Positions 25,814 through 34,864 are shown, numbered from the stretch's first letter. The stretch is 64,000 nt of DNA from CAZLMG01 sp964560765 (GCA_964560765.1 CAZLMG010000017.1:1-64000); one strand, 5' to 3'. Numbers and translations: made by a program. Notes: a model not told the origin generated them from the sequence alone.

Positions 25814-27160
25814 ATGGCTGTGCCCACGCCCCCGGCTTGGACTCCTTGGTCCTGGCGAGATCGACCCATACAGCAACAACCAAGTTATCGCGATCAGGCG
25901 GCTGTCGATGCCGTGCTGCGGGAGATTAGTTCGCTACCGCCGCTCGTCTTCAGTGGGGAAGTGGATCATTTGCGGCGCATGTTGGCCGAGTGTGAATCCG
26001 GCAAGCGCTTTCTCTTGCAGGGCGGAGACTGCGCCGAAAGATTTGTAGACTGTCGGCCGGAGATGATCACCAACAAGTTAAAAATTCTACTGCAGATGTC
26101 ACTCGTCCTTAGCTACGGTGCGCGCATGCCAGTTGTGCGCGTCGGCAGGATCGCTGGTCAGTTTGCCAAACCGCGTTCGAAAGAAACAGAAGTGGTCGGT
26201 GGCAAGGAGATGCAAAGTTATCGTGGCGATAACATCAACGCGTTCGAGCCAGAAGAGCAAGGTCGACAGCCGGATCCGCGCCGACTTCTGCGTAGCTATC
26301 ACAATTCTGCAATGACCCTGAATTTTATCCGCGCGCTGATTTCTGGCGGATTTGCCGACTTGCATCACCCCGAGCAATGGGACCTCCGCGGATTTAAGGG
26401 AGGGAACCAACACGAGCGGTATAACAATCTGGTCAAGCAGATTCATGACGCCATTTCGTTTATGGAAACACTAGGCGGCGTCCGCTCTGAGGCTTTAGGG
26501 TCCGTAGACTTTTTTACGTCGCATGAAGGACTTTTGTTAGGGTACGAGGAAGCGTTGACGCGGCAGGTGCCTCGTTCGGATCGGTTCTATGATCTGAGCG
26601 GACATATGTTGTGGATTGGTGAGCGGACACGGCAGATCAATGGCGCGCATGTAGAGTTTTTTCGTGGCGTTGCTAATCCCATCGGCGTCAAGGTTGGGCC
26701 GAGCGTAACTGGTAAAGACGTCGTCGACTTGCTACAAACACTGAATCCGGCCAATGAGCAGGGCAAAATAGTATTGATCACGCGCTTTGGCGCCGGACGC
26801 GTGGCTCCGTCTCTGCCGGCGCTGATTGAGGCAGTTAGAAAAGCCGGAATGAATTGCTTGTGGTGTTGCGATCCCATGCACGGCAACACGGTGAATAGCG
26901 ATAGTAATCTGAAGACGCGCGACTTCAGCGCCATCCTCTCAGAATTGGAGCAAACTTTTAGCATTCATCGCCAGCAAGGGTCGCGTCTAGGTGGGGTGCA
27001 TTTTGAACTGACGGGTGAAAATGTCACCGAGTGTCTGGGCGGCTCAGAGGGAATTAGGGATTCTGACCTCAGCCGTAATTATGCAACCTACTGCGACCCA
27101 CGACTGAACTACAGTCAAAGTCTGGAAATGGCTTTCCTGATATCCAGCATGCTCAGTTGA
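25814..27160 (+). CDS. aroG: Class II 3-deoxy-7-phosphoheptulonate (DAHP) synthase
   Basis: Condenses phosphoenolpyruvate and erythrose 4-phosphate in the first shikimate step. The 448 residues match the class II (plant/Mycobacterium) form: LLQGGDCAERF with the metal-binding Cys, RVGRIAGQFAKPRS, YRGDNINAFEPE, DPMHGNT and GGVHFELTGENVTEC. AGAGG lies 6 bases before the ATG. It diverges from hemX across a 110-bp shared promoter region. Confidence 0.95.
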   Translation: MAVPTPPAWTPWSWRDRPIQQQPSYRDQAAVDAVLREISSLPPLVFSGEVDHLRRMLAECESGKRFLLQGGDCAERFVDCRPEMITNKLKILLQMSLVLSYGARMPVVRVGRIAGQFAKPRSKETEVVGGKEMQSYRGDNINAFEPEEQGRQPDPRRLLRSYHNSAMTLNFIRALISGGFADLHHPEQWDLRGFKGGNQHERYNNLVKQIHDAISFMETLGGVRSEALGSVDFFTSHEGLLLGYEEALTRQVPRSDRFYDLSGHMLWIGERTRQINGAHVEFFRGVANPIGVKVGPSVTGKDVVDLLQTLNPANEQGKIVLITRFGAGRVAPSLPALIEAVRKAGMNCLWCCDPMHGNTVNSDSNLKTRDFSAILSELEQTFSIHRQQGSRLGGVHFELTGENVTECLGGSEGIRDSDLSRNYATYCDPRLNYSQSLEMAFLISSMLS

Positions 27161-27162
27161 AG

Positions 27163-27202
27163 CCAACGTGGGGCCGCCGTTTAGAACAGCGACCCCACTT
27201 GG
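27163..27202 (+). terminator. Long hairpin after DAHP synthase
   Basis: CCAAcGTGGGGcCGC (27163-27177) pairs with GCGaCCCCACTTGG (27189-27202), a long stem with one mismatch and one bulge, 3 bp after the stop codon. No T-run follows, so it may stabilise the mRNA rather than terminate it. Confidence 0.4.
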
Positions 27203-27217
27203 ACCAGGAGAGACATC

Positions 27218-27364
27218 ATGCGATCCGTAGAGTCCAGACCGATGATGAAGCGATCGGTTGCATGGGTGCGAGTGTATTCCATTCGTCTCCGCCACGAGCC
27301 GAGTATTGCACCCATTGTGCCAATATGTGTCTTTCTTGTAAGCGTCGCCCCTCTCGCCTCCTAA
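27218..27364 (+). CDS. Candidate 48-residue small membrane protein
   Basis: The ATG is preceded by AGGAG at 7-base spacing, a near-ideal signal. The peptide has a basic N-terminal half (MMKRSVAWVRVYSIRLRH) and a hydrophobic C-terminal segment (IAPIVPICVFLVSVAPLA) long enough to span a membrane. It stands alone in a 450-bp gap. No homolog recognised and it may be chance. The rest of the gap (27365-27617) shows nothing convincing. Confidence 0.35.
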   Translation: MRSVESRPMMKRSVAWVRVYSIRLRHEPSIAPIVPICVFLVSVAPLAS

Positions 27365-27617
27365 GTGCAGGCAACTCAATCAACATATTTCTTTGACTGC
27401 CTTTGAGTGATCGTCTGGCAAGACCCTTGCAATGTTTCGAGTGGCTTACCGCTAAAACATCGGCCCTAGTAGATGGTCGGTAACTCATCGAGGTGTGGGG
27501 CTGTTTTCCTCTGATTTTGCTGTTTGCAGGGTGTTTTTTCGGCACGTAGCCGCACTGCGGCGTTCATAATATTGGCGAATCTACCGATGAAACGATCAAA
27601 ACCAGTGGGATACAAAC

Positions 27618-28811
27618 ATGGGAATACCGCAAGCTAAGCCGGCACGTTGGACGCAAGCCATGGTTGAGGAAGCCAAGGCGAGCATTCGCCAAGAGCTGCA
27701 GGCTATCGAAGCCAAGGAGGGTGCGCGTGCACGCATTGAATACACCCTTGAGCAAATTGACTCCTTGGATGCCGATCTCTCTGCAGAGGGCTTGCTGCGG
27801 CGTTTTGTCTATGTAGTGAGCGCGTTGGTCCATGGTGCCCGCACCGGTGAGCTGACGGAAAAGCAGGGGCACAATCTGGGAGAAGTGGGTTCGGCGATCT
27901 TGCGCGCCCAACAGGTTAACCCGGAGACTTCGCGCATCCGATATCTGTATTCGGAGCTTTACCAGGCGCGTAGCAAGGTCAAACGCCTGTCGCATCGACA
28001 TTGGGAGTCGGCTTGGGAGCATGAAAGTGGCCTGATATACCAGCCGAAAGAAGGCAAAGCGAGCCGACCAGTAGAAGACCTTGGTTCAGCCGCAGTTCGC
28101 CACCTGCGTTTGGGTAATGGCCCACTAGCTCTAGAGTTCTATCAGCGCACGCGGCAAGCTGCCGCCGATTCACCATTGCTGCCGCGAGTTCAATTAGATT
28201 TGGTTCATGCCATGCGGGTGACTGGGCAATTCAGCGAGGCTCGTGGAATGGTCAATTCATTGGATACCTCCCATTTTCCCGAGCCGCTGCAGCGGGCAGT
28301 GGAGTGGGAAGGGTTCTTGCTGCAAGCTTTGCTTGATGGCAATTTTACGGAGCTTCAGCGCAGCGTGGCGCCCAACAAATCGCATCATGATGCGCACTAC
28401 GTCTTGATGGCCGATCTCTTCATTCGGGCGCTCATGCCGCCCAAAAGCATCGTGGTCTTATCGTCGCTAAAAACGCGTCTAAAAGACGACTATTTGCACA
28501 TCCGCCATCAGGGATTTCTCTACAAAGCGATGGTCAATATTTACACCATTACGGACCAGGTCGTACCATCATCGACGCGGCTGGAGTTGTTGGGGGCGAC
28601 TTTGGCGCGGCGGGCCGAGCTGGGTTCCATCGAGCAGGAAACTTTGCTCTTGGCATTTGCATCGAGATGGCTGCGTGAAAATGGCTATCTCGGCCATCGC
28701 GCTCTTGTACTGCACGAGTATGAGTCCCTATCTCGTCGATTGTCAGGTCAGGCGGTTGCCAGCGTCTTGCATGGTCCAAACATTGTCGACCCACTGGCGC
28801 CAGATGCCTGA
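27618..28811 (+). CDS. Helical cytoplasmic protein, paralog of the protein at 51140-52360
   Basis: A 397-residue soluble helical protein without signal peptide or catalytic motif that I recognise. Its first 140 residues align with the protein at 51140-52360. Shared positions include RW near the start, IR.(E/D)L, a later RR(F/Y).Y with AL.H, AIL...V.P, LY and HW near residue 135. Downstream helices look TPR-like (SAAVRHLRLGNGPLALEFYQ). Both copies neighbour pseudopilin-like genes, so a role in their assembly or regulation is possible. Confidence 0.6.
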   Translation: MGIPQAKPARWTQAMVEEAKASIRQELQAIEAKEGARARIEYTLEQIDSLDADLSAEGLLRRFVYVVSALVHGARTGELTEKQGHNLGEVGSAILRAQQVNPETSRIRYLYSELYQARSKVKRLSHRHWESAWEHESGLIYQPKEGKASRPVEDLGSAAVRHLRLGNGPLALEFYQRTRQAAADSPLLPRVQLDLVHAMRVTGQFSEARGMVNSLDTSHFPEPLQRAVEWEGFLLQALLDGNFTELQRSVAPNKSHHDAHYVLMADLFIRALMPPKSIVVLSSLKTRLKDDYLHIRHQGFLYKAMVNIYTITDQVVPSSTRLELLGATLARRAELGSIEQETLLLAFASRWLRENGYLGHRALVLHEYESLSRRLSGQAVASVLHGPNIVDPLAPDA

Positions 28812-29023
28812 TGTCGACGATAAGCGGGTGGGGCGATGACGTGAAAATACCCTGGTCTTAGCACGCACAGCAGGGACCACCGTCATGGCGCGGGGTTAAG
28901 GGCGACGGAAACTTGCCGGCACAAAAGCATGATCAATTTGTAGGCGCCAGTCGAGCTGGAATCAGTCGGAGATTCTCTTGGCATGTCATCTGCAGACATC
29001 CTTTCTTAAACGAAGGGGGTCAC

Positions 29024-29818
29024 ATGCGCAGTTTTCATTTGCAGCGAGAGCGGGGCGGCGCCCTGATATCAGCCTTGATTGCAGCCATGTTGCTCGGCTT
29101 GACGGCAAGCTACTTCGCATCGCTGCATCGCACCTCATTACGCGCTAATAAGCGCGTCGAAACAGACTTGGAACGAAGTGATGTGAAGCGCTATGTCATG
29201 CAGGCCATTGACTGCGGCGCGACTGTCGCGGCGGTCAGCACGAGCACGTGCGCCGGACCGATCAGTTTGCAGAAACTCAACGGGGCTGAGCTTGCGGCGA
29301 CGACGGGTTCGCGAATCGGGCGGTGGGTTGTCCGCGCGGAATGCATTGCCAATGAGGGCATTCGGGTAAGCGTTGCGTCTATTAAACCTACGGCCGCAAT
29401 AACGACAACAAATGCAGACGATTTTAATGCCGATGCACTGAATGGGGCGCAAAAGCTCAACTGGAACCACCCAAAAGCGAATCTCTTTGGCGAGGAATCG
29501 CCACATCTGTGCACGCTGCACTTCGGAGGTAGTAGCTCGGGTGGCGGCAGCACGAGCAGCAGCGGGACTATTGGCGGCGGGTGCGACAATTATGTTTTTG
29601 ATAACATCCTTGGAAAACCACGCTTGCGCTCGACGTTAACCCTAGCCCAGTACTGCAATTGGAATCGTGTGAAGGACCATTGCCGATGTCCCGCAGGTTA
29701 CTACCAAAATGGCTTTAACGTCGACGTCTGTCCGACAATGTATCGATCCGGCGCAACACCGCCAGTGCCGGACAACTTTGTTGCAACCACATGCCTTTGC
29801 TGCCCACTTTCCCTTTGA
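29024..29818 (+). CDS. Pseudopilin-like exported protein, DC-motif family
   Basis: A 264-residue protein. The ATG at 29024 has AAGGGGG just upstream. A short basic leader ends in RERG, then a 20-residue hydrophobic helix (GALISALIAAMLLGLTASYF) like GspK/PilX minor pilins. There is no Glu at +5. A coiled segment leads to AIDCGAT and a second Cys. This DC motif is shared with the three proteins at 52842-54774. A Ser/Gly linker (about 170-185) precedes a Cys-rich tail (CRC, CLCC). Likely processed by a prepilin peptidase and placed at a pseudopilus tip; inferred. Confidence 0.6.
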   Translation: MRSFHLQRERGGALISALIAAMLLGLTASYFASLHRTSLRANKRVETDLERSDVKRYVMQAIDCGATVAAVSTSTCAGPISLQKLNGAELAATTGSRIGRWVVRAECIANEGIRVSVASIKPTAAITTTNADDFNADALNGAQKLNWNHPKANLFGEESPHLCTLHFGGSSSGGGSTSSSGTIGGGCDNYVFDNILGKPRLRSTLTLAQYCNWNRVKDHCRCPAGYYQNGFNVDVCPTMYRSGATPPVPDNFVATTCLCCPLSL

Positions 29819-29905
29819 CGGCGAAGCCACTTAAGCGATAAGGAGCCCCCACGCGCGGCCACGGCTCATCTCTGGCGGTCGACAAACTCTCAATTGGGGG
29901 ATCTC

Positions 29906-30361
29906 ATGCTTGCCCGTCGTTTTCTCAGCATTGCCATGGCAACTGGCGCCTTCAGTGCTCCGAGTTTAGCCGCAGAATCGCCAATCGTCGGTTTTTACAT
30001 TTGTGGCGATGCTGCCCAGCCCCAGTCCATTTTTACCGTGGCCAAGAACGATGGCCGTGCCTATTTCGAGGCGCTCGTGCGTGATTCTGCTGATCAGGAG
30101 TTCATGGCGACAGATGTTTGCTTGGCGGCCCATGAATTTCCCGAGTGGCCCATGCAAGTTCCCAAGGCAGAGACAGCCATAGCAGCCTGTGCTCTGATCC
30201 TCTCGGACAGTGGCTCGGGCAAGCTCTTTACCTTACGGCGCGTGGACAAGAATGCATGGCTGGAAATACAAACTTACGATCTGGAAGCGCAGATTTTCGG
30301 CGAGTCCCTCCGTTGGCCCTGTAGATTGACCGCAACTACCGGAAAAAGTGATAGCTTTTGA
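29906..30361 (+). CDS. Small exported protein of unknown function
   Basis: A 151-residue protein. GGGGG lies 5 bases before the ATG at 29906. The signal peptide ends in SLAAES. The mature part has four Cys (YICGD, TDVCL, ACALIL, WPCRL), probably two disulfides. It lies 87 bp after the pseudopilin-like gene in the same direction. No family recognised. Confidence 0.5.
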   Translation: MLARRFLSIAMATGAFSAPSLAAESPIVGFYICGDAAQPQSIFTVAKNDGRAYFEALVRDSADQEFMATDVCLAAHEFPEWPMQVPKAETAIAACALILSDSGSGKLFTLRRVDKNAWLEIQTYDLEAQIFGESLRWPCRLTATTGKSDSF

Positions 30362-30617
30362 GGAAGGGTGTGTTTCGCGCCAGCCGGGCCACCCTACAAG
30401 GCCTTGTGGGTCAAGCAATTCGCAATAAATACTGGTTGTTATGTCGAGTGCAAGCACAGGGTGCCTGAAAGGGAGTCATTCCCGCCGACGGCATCTGCGG
30501 CTGAATTTTCAGAAATGGTTGGTTTATCGCAGTACCTCTTGCGCCTGCCTGACTGGCACCCGTTCTGCAACACTCATCCACCAAGCACAACATCATCACG
30601 ACATAGTGGAGAGTATC

Positions 30618-30941
30618 ATGGGACAGCAATGCTTCTCGTGTCGGGGCTCTTTTGCCTGCGACAGACCGTCACATCGTGGCCTAGCCTGGTTCAGCGGTAC
30701 CCTGCTGGTCGCGCTCAGCCTGGTGGTTCTCTTCGGATGCGGCGACAACCTTGGCATGGAACTCGCGAGCAAGCGTCCCAAGAATCCACCGACACCTGGT
30801 GACTATGGAATTGATGGCTACCTGACTCCCGCACCAGTGACCGAAGGCAGCCAAATTTTGGCGCGTCGAGTCACCGGCTCGACGCGGGAAGTCATTCCTT
30901 TAAGCGCATGGGAAGTAGCACTTCCTGTTCCCATGCTCTAG
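30618..30941 (+). CDS. Small lipoprotein with Cys-rich N-region
   Basis: A 107-residue protein. GGAGAG lies just before the ATG. The hydrophobic segment (LLVALSLVVLFGC) ends in a lipobox, Cys about 41. The n-region is unusually long and holds CFSC and a further Cys. The mature part is short, Pro/Gly-rich and unlike anything I know. It closes the first pseudopilin-like locus. The 256 bp upstream (30362-30617) show no other gene. Confidence 0.5.
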   Translation: MGQQCFSCRGSFACDRPSHRGLAWFSGTLLVALSLVVLFGCGDNLGMELASKRPKNPPTPGDYGIDGYLTPAPVTEGSQILARRVTGSTREVIPLSAWEVALPVPML

Positions 30942-30952
30942 CGCGAAGTCGT

Positions 30953-32017
30953 CTACAGAGCCCCGCGACGCTCTTGATCGCGCTCTATCGAACGGAACAG
31001 AGCGCCAAAGTTGCCTTCGCCGAACGCATCGTGGTTCTTGCGCTGAATGATTTCGATAAATATCGGGCCAATCAAGTTCTTGGTGAAGATCTGCAAGAGA
31101 TAGCCGTCGGCATCGCCATCAACTAAAATATTTAGTTCGCGCAGCGCTTGGTGGTCTTCAACGACATTCGGGACGCGTTGAAACACGGAGGCGTAGTACT
31201 CGTCGTCCATATCAAGCATCTCGATGGGACTGCCCTGCAGTTGTCGGAGCGAGTGGATAATATCTTGTGTGAGAAATGCAAGGTGTTGCACGCCGGCGCC
31301 GTTGTATTCCCGCAGGTATTCGTTGATTTGTGACTTGTCTTCGGTGCCTTCATTGATCGGAATGCAGAACGAACCGCAAGGCGAGCGCAAAGCGAAAGAT
31401 GTGAGCCCGGTCTTGATGCCGCGGATGTCGAAGTAGCGCACCTCATAAAAACCAAAAATGTCTTTATAGAAATTTGCCCAAAGTTGCATCGTTCCCTGGG
31501 GTACATTGTTCGTGAGGTGGTCTATGGTTAGGAAGCCTTTGTCGGGTACATGCGCAGCGTCCGCCGCCGGCACGAACCCAAACTGACCATAACCGCGACG
31601 GCAGTCGGCCTCATCCAGAAAGTAGAGGGCGCTGCCACCGATGCCAACGATGGCGGGTATTGGCTTGCCATCGGCGCCAAGGTAGTCCTGCGTTAGGCAG
31701 GGCTCCGCGCCGCGGCGCAGAGCTTCTGCATAGGCCCACTGGGCATCCGCGAACTTCCAGCCCATGGCCGCAATGCTAGGACCATGCGTGCGGCAAAAAT
31801 CGGCAGCATAACTGGCGGGCTCTTCATTCAAGAGGAAGTGGATGTCGTGCTGGTTGTAATAGCTAATAGCCTTGGATTTATGCCGCATGGTCCGTGAGAA
31901 ACCGAATTCACGGAACATGTGGTCTAGCTGCTTCGGGCTGGGGCTGGCGAATTCCACAAACGCCAAACCTTGCAGCTGCAGGGGATTCGTTACTGACTTG
32001 GTGATCACAGCGCTCAT
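30953..32017 (-). CDS. hpd: 4-hydroxyphenylpyruvate dioxygenase
   Basis: Fe(II) enzyme converting 4-hydroxyphenylpyruvate to homogentisate in tyrosine catabolism. The iron ligands are visible: DHLTNNV (His), GVQHLAFLT (His) and FIEIIQR (Glu). Length 354 is typical of bacterial HPD. The ATG directly abuts the hmgA stop (TAAATG), so the pair is an operon with hmgA first. Confidence 0.96.
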   Translation of the reverse strand: MSAVITKSVTNPLQLQGLAFVEFASPSPKQLDHMFREFGFSRTMRHKSKAISYYNQHDIHFLLNEEPASYAADFCRTHGPSIAAMGWKFADAQWAYAEALRRGAEPCLTQDYLGADGKPIPAIVGIGGSALYFLDEADCRRGYGQFGFVPAADAAHVPDKGFLTIDHLTNNVPQGTMQLWANFYKDIFGFYEVRYFDIRGIKTGLTSFALRSPCGSFCIPINEGTEDKSQINEYLREYNGAGVQHLAFLTQDIIHSLRQLQGSPIEMLDMDDEYYASVFQRVPNVVEDHQALRELNILVDGDADGYLLQIFTKNLIGPIFIEIIQRKNHDAFGEGNFGALFRSIERDQERRGAL

Positions 32018-33136
32018 TTAGGACCTCCAGCTTTGCCAATAGTTTGGATCTTCAAGGGACGTCGCGCTCTCCAGTACCTTAAGCGGTCGCTTGGTATCGA
32101 TCATCACAGCAATCTCATTGGTGCGCTGCACATCTTTGCTGCGACTCACAGCGGCATCTTGCGGCCCGTGATGAATTCCTTGTGGATGAAAGGTAAGCAT
32201 CCCTTGATCGATACCCGCCCGGCTAAAGAACTCACCCGCGTGATAGAAGAGTACCTCATCGAAGTCGATATTTGAGTGGTAAAACGGCACTTTCATGGCC
32301 CCCGGGTCGCCATTTTCTAGTGGTCGCGGCAAGAACGTACAGATCACAAAGTTTTGACCCAAAAAAGTCGTGTGCGCACTTGGGGGTAGATGATACCGAT
32401 CGCAGCTGATAGGCCGGATGTCCCGCACATTGAGCTGCCATACCGTAAGAGTGCCCTTCCAGCCGACAGTGTTGATGGGATTGAAGGGATAGAAGACGCG
32501 CGTCCACTCTTCGTTGCGCTTGATCCGCAGCTCGAATTCTTGCGAACCAGCGTTGGGGGTGCCTCTGGACTTTGCTGCGTGATTCAGCTCCGGGGTCGGC
32601 ACGCGAATCATGGCCGGGTCAAACAAGGCGTGCTGCCCAAGCATTCCTTTGTCTGGCAGGGTAATTTCGCTGTATGACTCCACGCCCAAAATGAATGTTT
32701 TCTGCTCAGGGAGCAGTCGATAAACGGTGCCGCGTGGGATGACCAGATAGTCGCCCGGCTCATAGGTTAGCGGACCAAAATCAGTTTCCAATCGACCTTG
32801 TCCGGCGTGCACGAAGAAGACTTCGTCGCCATCCGCATTGCGGACAAAATAGGGCATAGACTTGGCAAATACTGAACAGTAGATGCGGCAATCCTGATTG
32901 CCTAACAGAAAGCGCTGACCCTCTAGAAAGTTACTGCCGACCGGCGCTAGCCTCAAATCAAAGAGCTGTGGTTTGAGATTGCCTTCGATACGCGTCCACT
33001 TAACGGGTGCCTCAGTGCGATAGAGGTGCGCGTAGCGACCAAAGAAGCCAGATCGAGCAAATTCCTCTTCGCATAGTCCATCTGGAACGTCCACGTGTGC
33101 TTGCTGGGTAACCTCGCCCTTGATGTAGGGAATCAT
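32018..33136 (-). CDS. hmgA: Homogentisate 1,2-dioxygenase
   Basis: Cleaves homogentisate to maleylacetoacetate, the step after HPD. The 372 residues belong to the shorter bacterial form. Fe-binding region: YHSNIDFDEVLFYHAGEFF and GIHHGP. GGTAGAGAG precedes the ATG. The following enzymes (isomerase and fumarylacetoacetase) are not in this window. It diverges from the LysR gene, which probably controls it. Confidence 0.93.
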   Translation of the reverse strand: MIPYIKGEVTQQAHVDVPDGLCEEEFARSGFFGRYAHLYRTEAPVKWTRIEGNLKPQLFDLRLAPVGSNFLEGQRFLLGNQDCRIYCSVFAKSMPYFVRNADGDEVFFVHAGQGRLETDFGPLTYEPGDYLVIPRGTVYRLLPEQKTFILGVESYSEITLPDKGMLGQHALFDPAMIRVPTPELNHAAKSRGTPNAGSQEFELRIKRNEEWTRVFYPFNPINTVGWKGTLTVWQLNVRDIRPISCDRYHLPPSAHTTFLGQNFVICTFLPRPLENGDPGAMKVPFYHSNIDFDEVLFYHAGEFFSRAGIDQGMLTFHPQGIHHGPQDAAVSRSKDVQRTNEIAVMIDTKRPLKVLESATSLEDPNYWQSWRS

Positions 33137-33178
33137 CTCTCTACCTCCGATCGTTCGCTCCTAGTTTCGGGGGAATGA

Positions 33179-33206
33179 TTGGTAAAATAAAGTACATAAA
33201 TATAAT
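33179..33206 (+). promoter_or_regulatory. Promoter of the LysR gene
   Basis: TTGGTA (33179-33184), a 16-bp spacer and a perfect TATAAT (33201-33206) lie about 44 bp before the TTG start. The -10 is inside the GTACAT/ATGTAC inverted repeat, so a bound regulator would repress it. Confidence 0.5.
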
Positions 33207-33217
33207 ATAGAATGTAC
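33192..33217. promoter_or_regulatory. Inverted repeat, candidate LysR operator
   Basis: GTACAT (33192-33197) and ATGTAC (33212-33217) are perfect inverted arms 14 bp apart in the 113-bp region between hmgA and the LysR gene. Spacing and AT-rich centre suit a LysR-type dimer site. Confidence 0.45.
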
Positions 33218-33249
33218 GTATAAAGTACTCTCTTGTCGGGTCGCAAGTC

Positions 33250-34134
33250 TTGGATATATCACTGGAACAATTGAGGATTTTGTCGGCTGTGGCCGAGCAT
33301 GGCAGTATGGCAGGCGCTGCGAAAGCCTTGAGGCGGCACCATCCAAACGTGATTCAGGCGATGAAATCGTTAGAAGAACGCACGGGGCTTGTGATTTTAG
33401 ATCGTACATCGTATCGAACGCACCTTACCCCAGCTGGTGAAAGGTTCCTGGCTGCCGCGCAGGGCGTCCTGCAAGCAGAATTGGCCTTGCAGCGAGTGGC
33501 CGAGGCCCTGCACCAAGATTGGGAGCCGGCCGTATCGTTAGTGTATGACGGACTTCTGCCGCATCAGCCATTGCTGAATCTGGCGTTGGATGTGCAACAG
33601 TCGGCGCCCATGACGGGCGTATCCATGCACGCGGCCTTTCTCACCGGCGTTCAGCAGACCTTTGTGGATTTACAAGCAACCGTCCTGATCACGCTGTTGC
33701 CAGAGCAGATGGCAGAGATTCAATTTGAGCCACTGTCTCCGCTAACTTCCCTCTTGGTCGTTCATCGACAGCATCCTCTGGCTCGCATCAAAGGCCGCGT
33801 CACTTTAGCCGACATGGAGGAACACACCTTTTTGACGGTGCATGGTTCGGACCCTCGACTCGCCATGAGTACAGCGCCGCTCAAGCCGCGCGCCATGTTT
33901 TCGTTGGCGGACTTCCACGCCAAGAAGGCCGCGTTGATGGCCGGCATGGGCTATGGCTGGATGCCGCAACATTTAATTAGGAACGAGCTCAAACGAAGAC
34001 AACTGCGTTTGGTGCAATGGGAGCGCAGCAGCGAACATGTGTTCTTTCCATCGCTGGGTGTACGTCGGCAGGGGCGCGTCGGCCCCGCCAGCATGGAGCT
34101 CTGTCGACGGATTCGCGCGCTCTCCGAGTGGTAG
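33250..34134 (+). CDS. LysR-family transcriptional regulator
   Basis: A 294-residue regulator. The N-terminal winged helix (residues 3-60; LRILSAVAEHGSMAGAAKAL, LDRTSYRTHLTPAGERF) is followed by a substrate-binding-like effector domain. The start is TTG. Divergence from hmgA-hpd with an intervening inverted repeat points to control of tyrosine or homogentisate catabolism, with autorepression. The effector is probably a pathway intermediate; inferred. Confidence 0.9.
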   Translation: MDISLEQLRILSAVAEHGSMAGAAKALRRHHPNVIQAMKSLEERTGLVILDRTSYRTHLTPAGERFLAAAQGVLQAELALQRVAEALHQDWEPAVSLVYDGLLPHQPLLNLALDVQQSAPMTGVSMHAAFLTGVQQTFVDLQATVLITLLPEQMAEIQFEPLSPLTSLLVVHRQHPLARIKGRVTLADMEEHTFLTVHGSDPRLAMSTAPLKPRAMFSLADFHAKKAALMAGMGYGWMPQHLIRNELKRRQLRLVQWERSSEHVFFPSLGVRRQGRVGPASMELCRRIRALSEW

Positions 34135-34167
34135 TTTGAACACTGATCAAGAGCTTGTGTCGATTTC

Positions 34168-34572
34168 TCACGCGGCCATGGACTTGGGAATGTGATTGTA
34201 CTTCTTGTCCACGCCTTTGATGTGTGCCGTGAGCCACAGCTTTAGAAAAGAGAAAATGGTGTTGGGCAACTTGCCGCCGACTTTGCGATAGTCGTCGTAG
34301 TGTCTTGCCAGTTTGCCCAATAGATCTTCGTGTATGAGTTTGTGTGAGTCGTAACCAGGATAGTTGATAGCGAACATGTGGGCTTCTTCATCGGCAAAGT
34401 GCTTCTTGGTGAAGGAGATGAGTTTGTCCATGGCCTGGGTAATGTTCGGTGTCGAAGGTGTCTTTTCATTGATGTCAAACAGCTCGTTCATCAGACGGAT
34501 CAACTCTTGGTGATCGCGGTCCATTTGATTGACGCCAACACTTAGATCTTGCTCCCAGGTTACAAAGCCCAT
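34168..34572 (-). CDS. Bacteriohemerythrin
   Basis: A 134-residue non-heme di-iron oxygen-binding protein. All ligands of the family are present: His21, His58, Glu62, His77, His81, His117 and Asp122. The ATG at 34572 has GGGGGAG upstream, and the preceding frame is not conserved-looking. Stand-alone cytoplasmic form, probably for oxygen storage or sensing. The convergent LysR gene ends 33 bp away. Confidence 0.95.
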   Translation of the reverse strand: MGFVTWEQDLSVGVNQMDRDHQELIRLMNELFDINEKTPSTPNITQAMDKLISFTKKHFADEEAHMFAINYPGYDSHKLIHEDLLGKLARHYDDYRKVGGKLPNTIFSFLKLWLTAHIKGVDKKYNHIPKSMAA

Positions 34573-34803
34573 GTTCTCCCCCTTTTTCGAATGTATGCCC
34601 GCGTCCTTGTTGTTACATCGGCAATAAAGCCAACATGGAGGGTGGTGCAATTCCGCGGCCATCGAGCGCAGCAAGCCGTTTCAGATAGTTAGGAGCTGGG
34701 CTAGGTCCAATCGCCGCAGTCGGAGGCGCATCTGCCACTTTTCATGGTTGCAATTGCTGCGCTGTCTAACACCTCTACAGGGCTGTAATTACTTATGGAA
34801 ACT

Positions 34804-34828
34804 GCGTTGACAGGGGCCTGTTCAACGC
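34804..34828. promoter_or_regulatory. Near-perfect dyad upstream of methyltransferase
   Basis: GCGTTGA-CAGG and CCTG-T-TCAACGC form an 11-bp inverted repeat with one bulged base and almost no spacer. It lies 36 bp before the methyltransferase start and could be an operator or a small hairpin. Confidence 0.35.
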
Positions 34829-34864
34829 ATATATCCATTCGCCAAACCTGCTATGAGGACGGAT

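Noticed and set aside
27157..27396. 79-codon frame with a CxxC-like cluster (CTHCANMCLSC)
   Set aside because: Its start lies inside the DAHP synthase stop region without a ribosome-binding site. The overlapping 48-codon frame is better supported.
30441..30617. Upstream extension of the small lipoprotein
   Set aside because: It would put about 100 residues before the lipobox, incompatible with lipoprotein export, and it lacks a ribosome-binding site.
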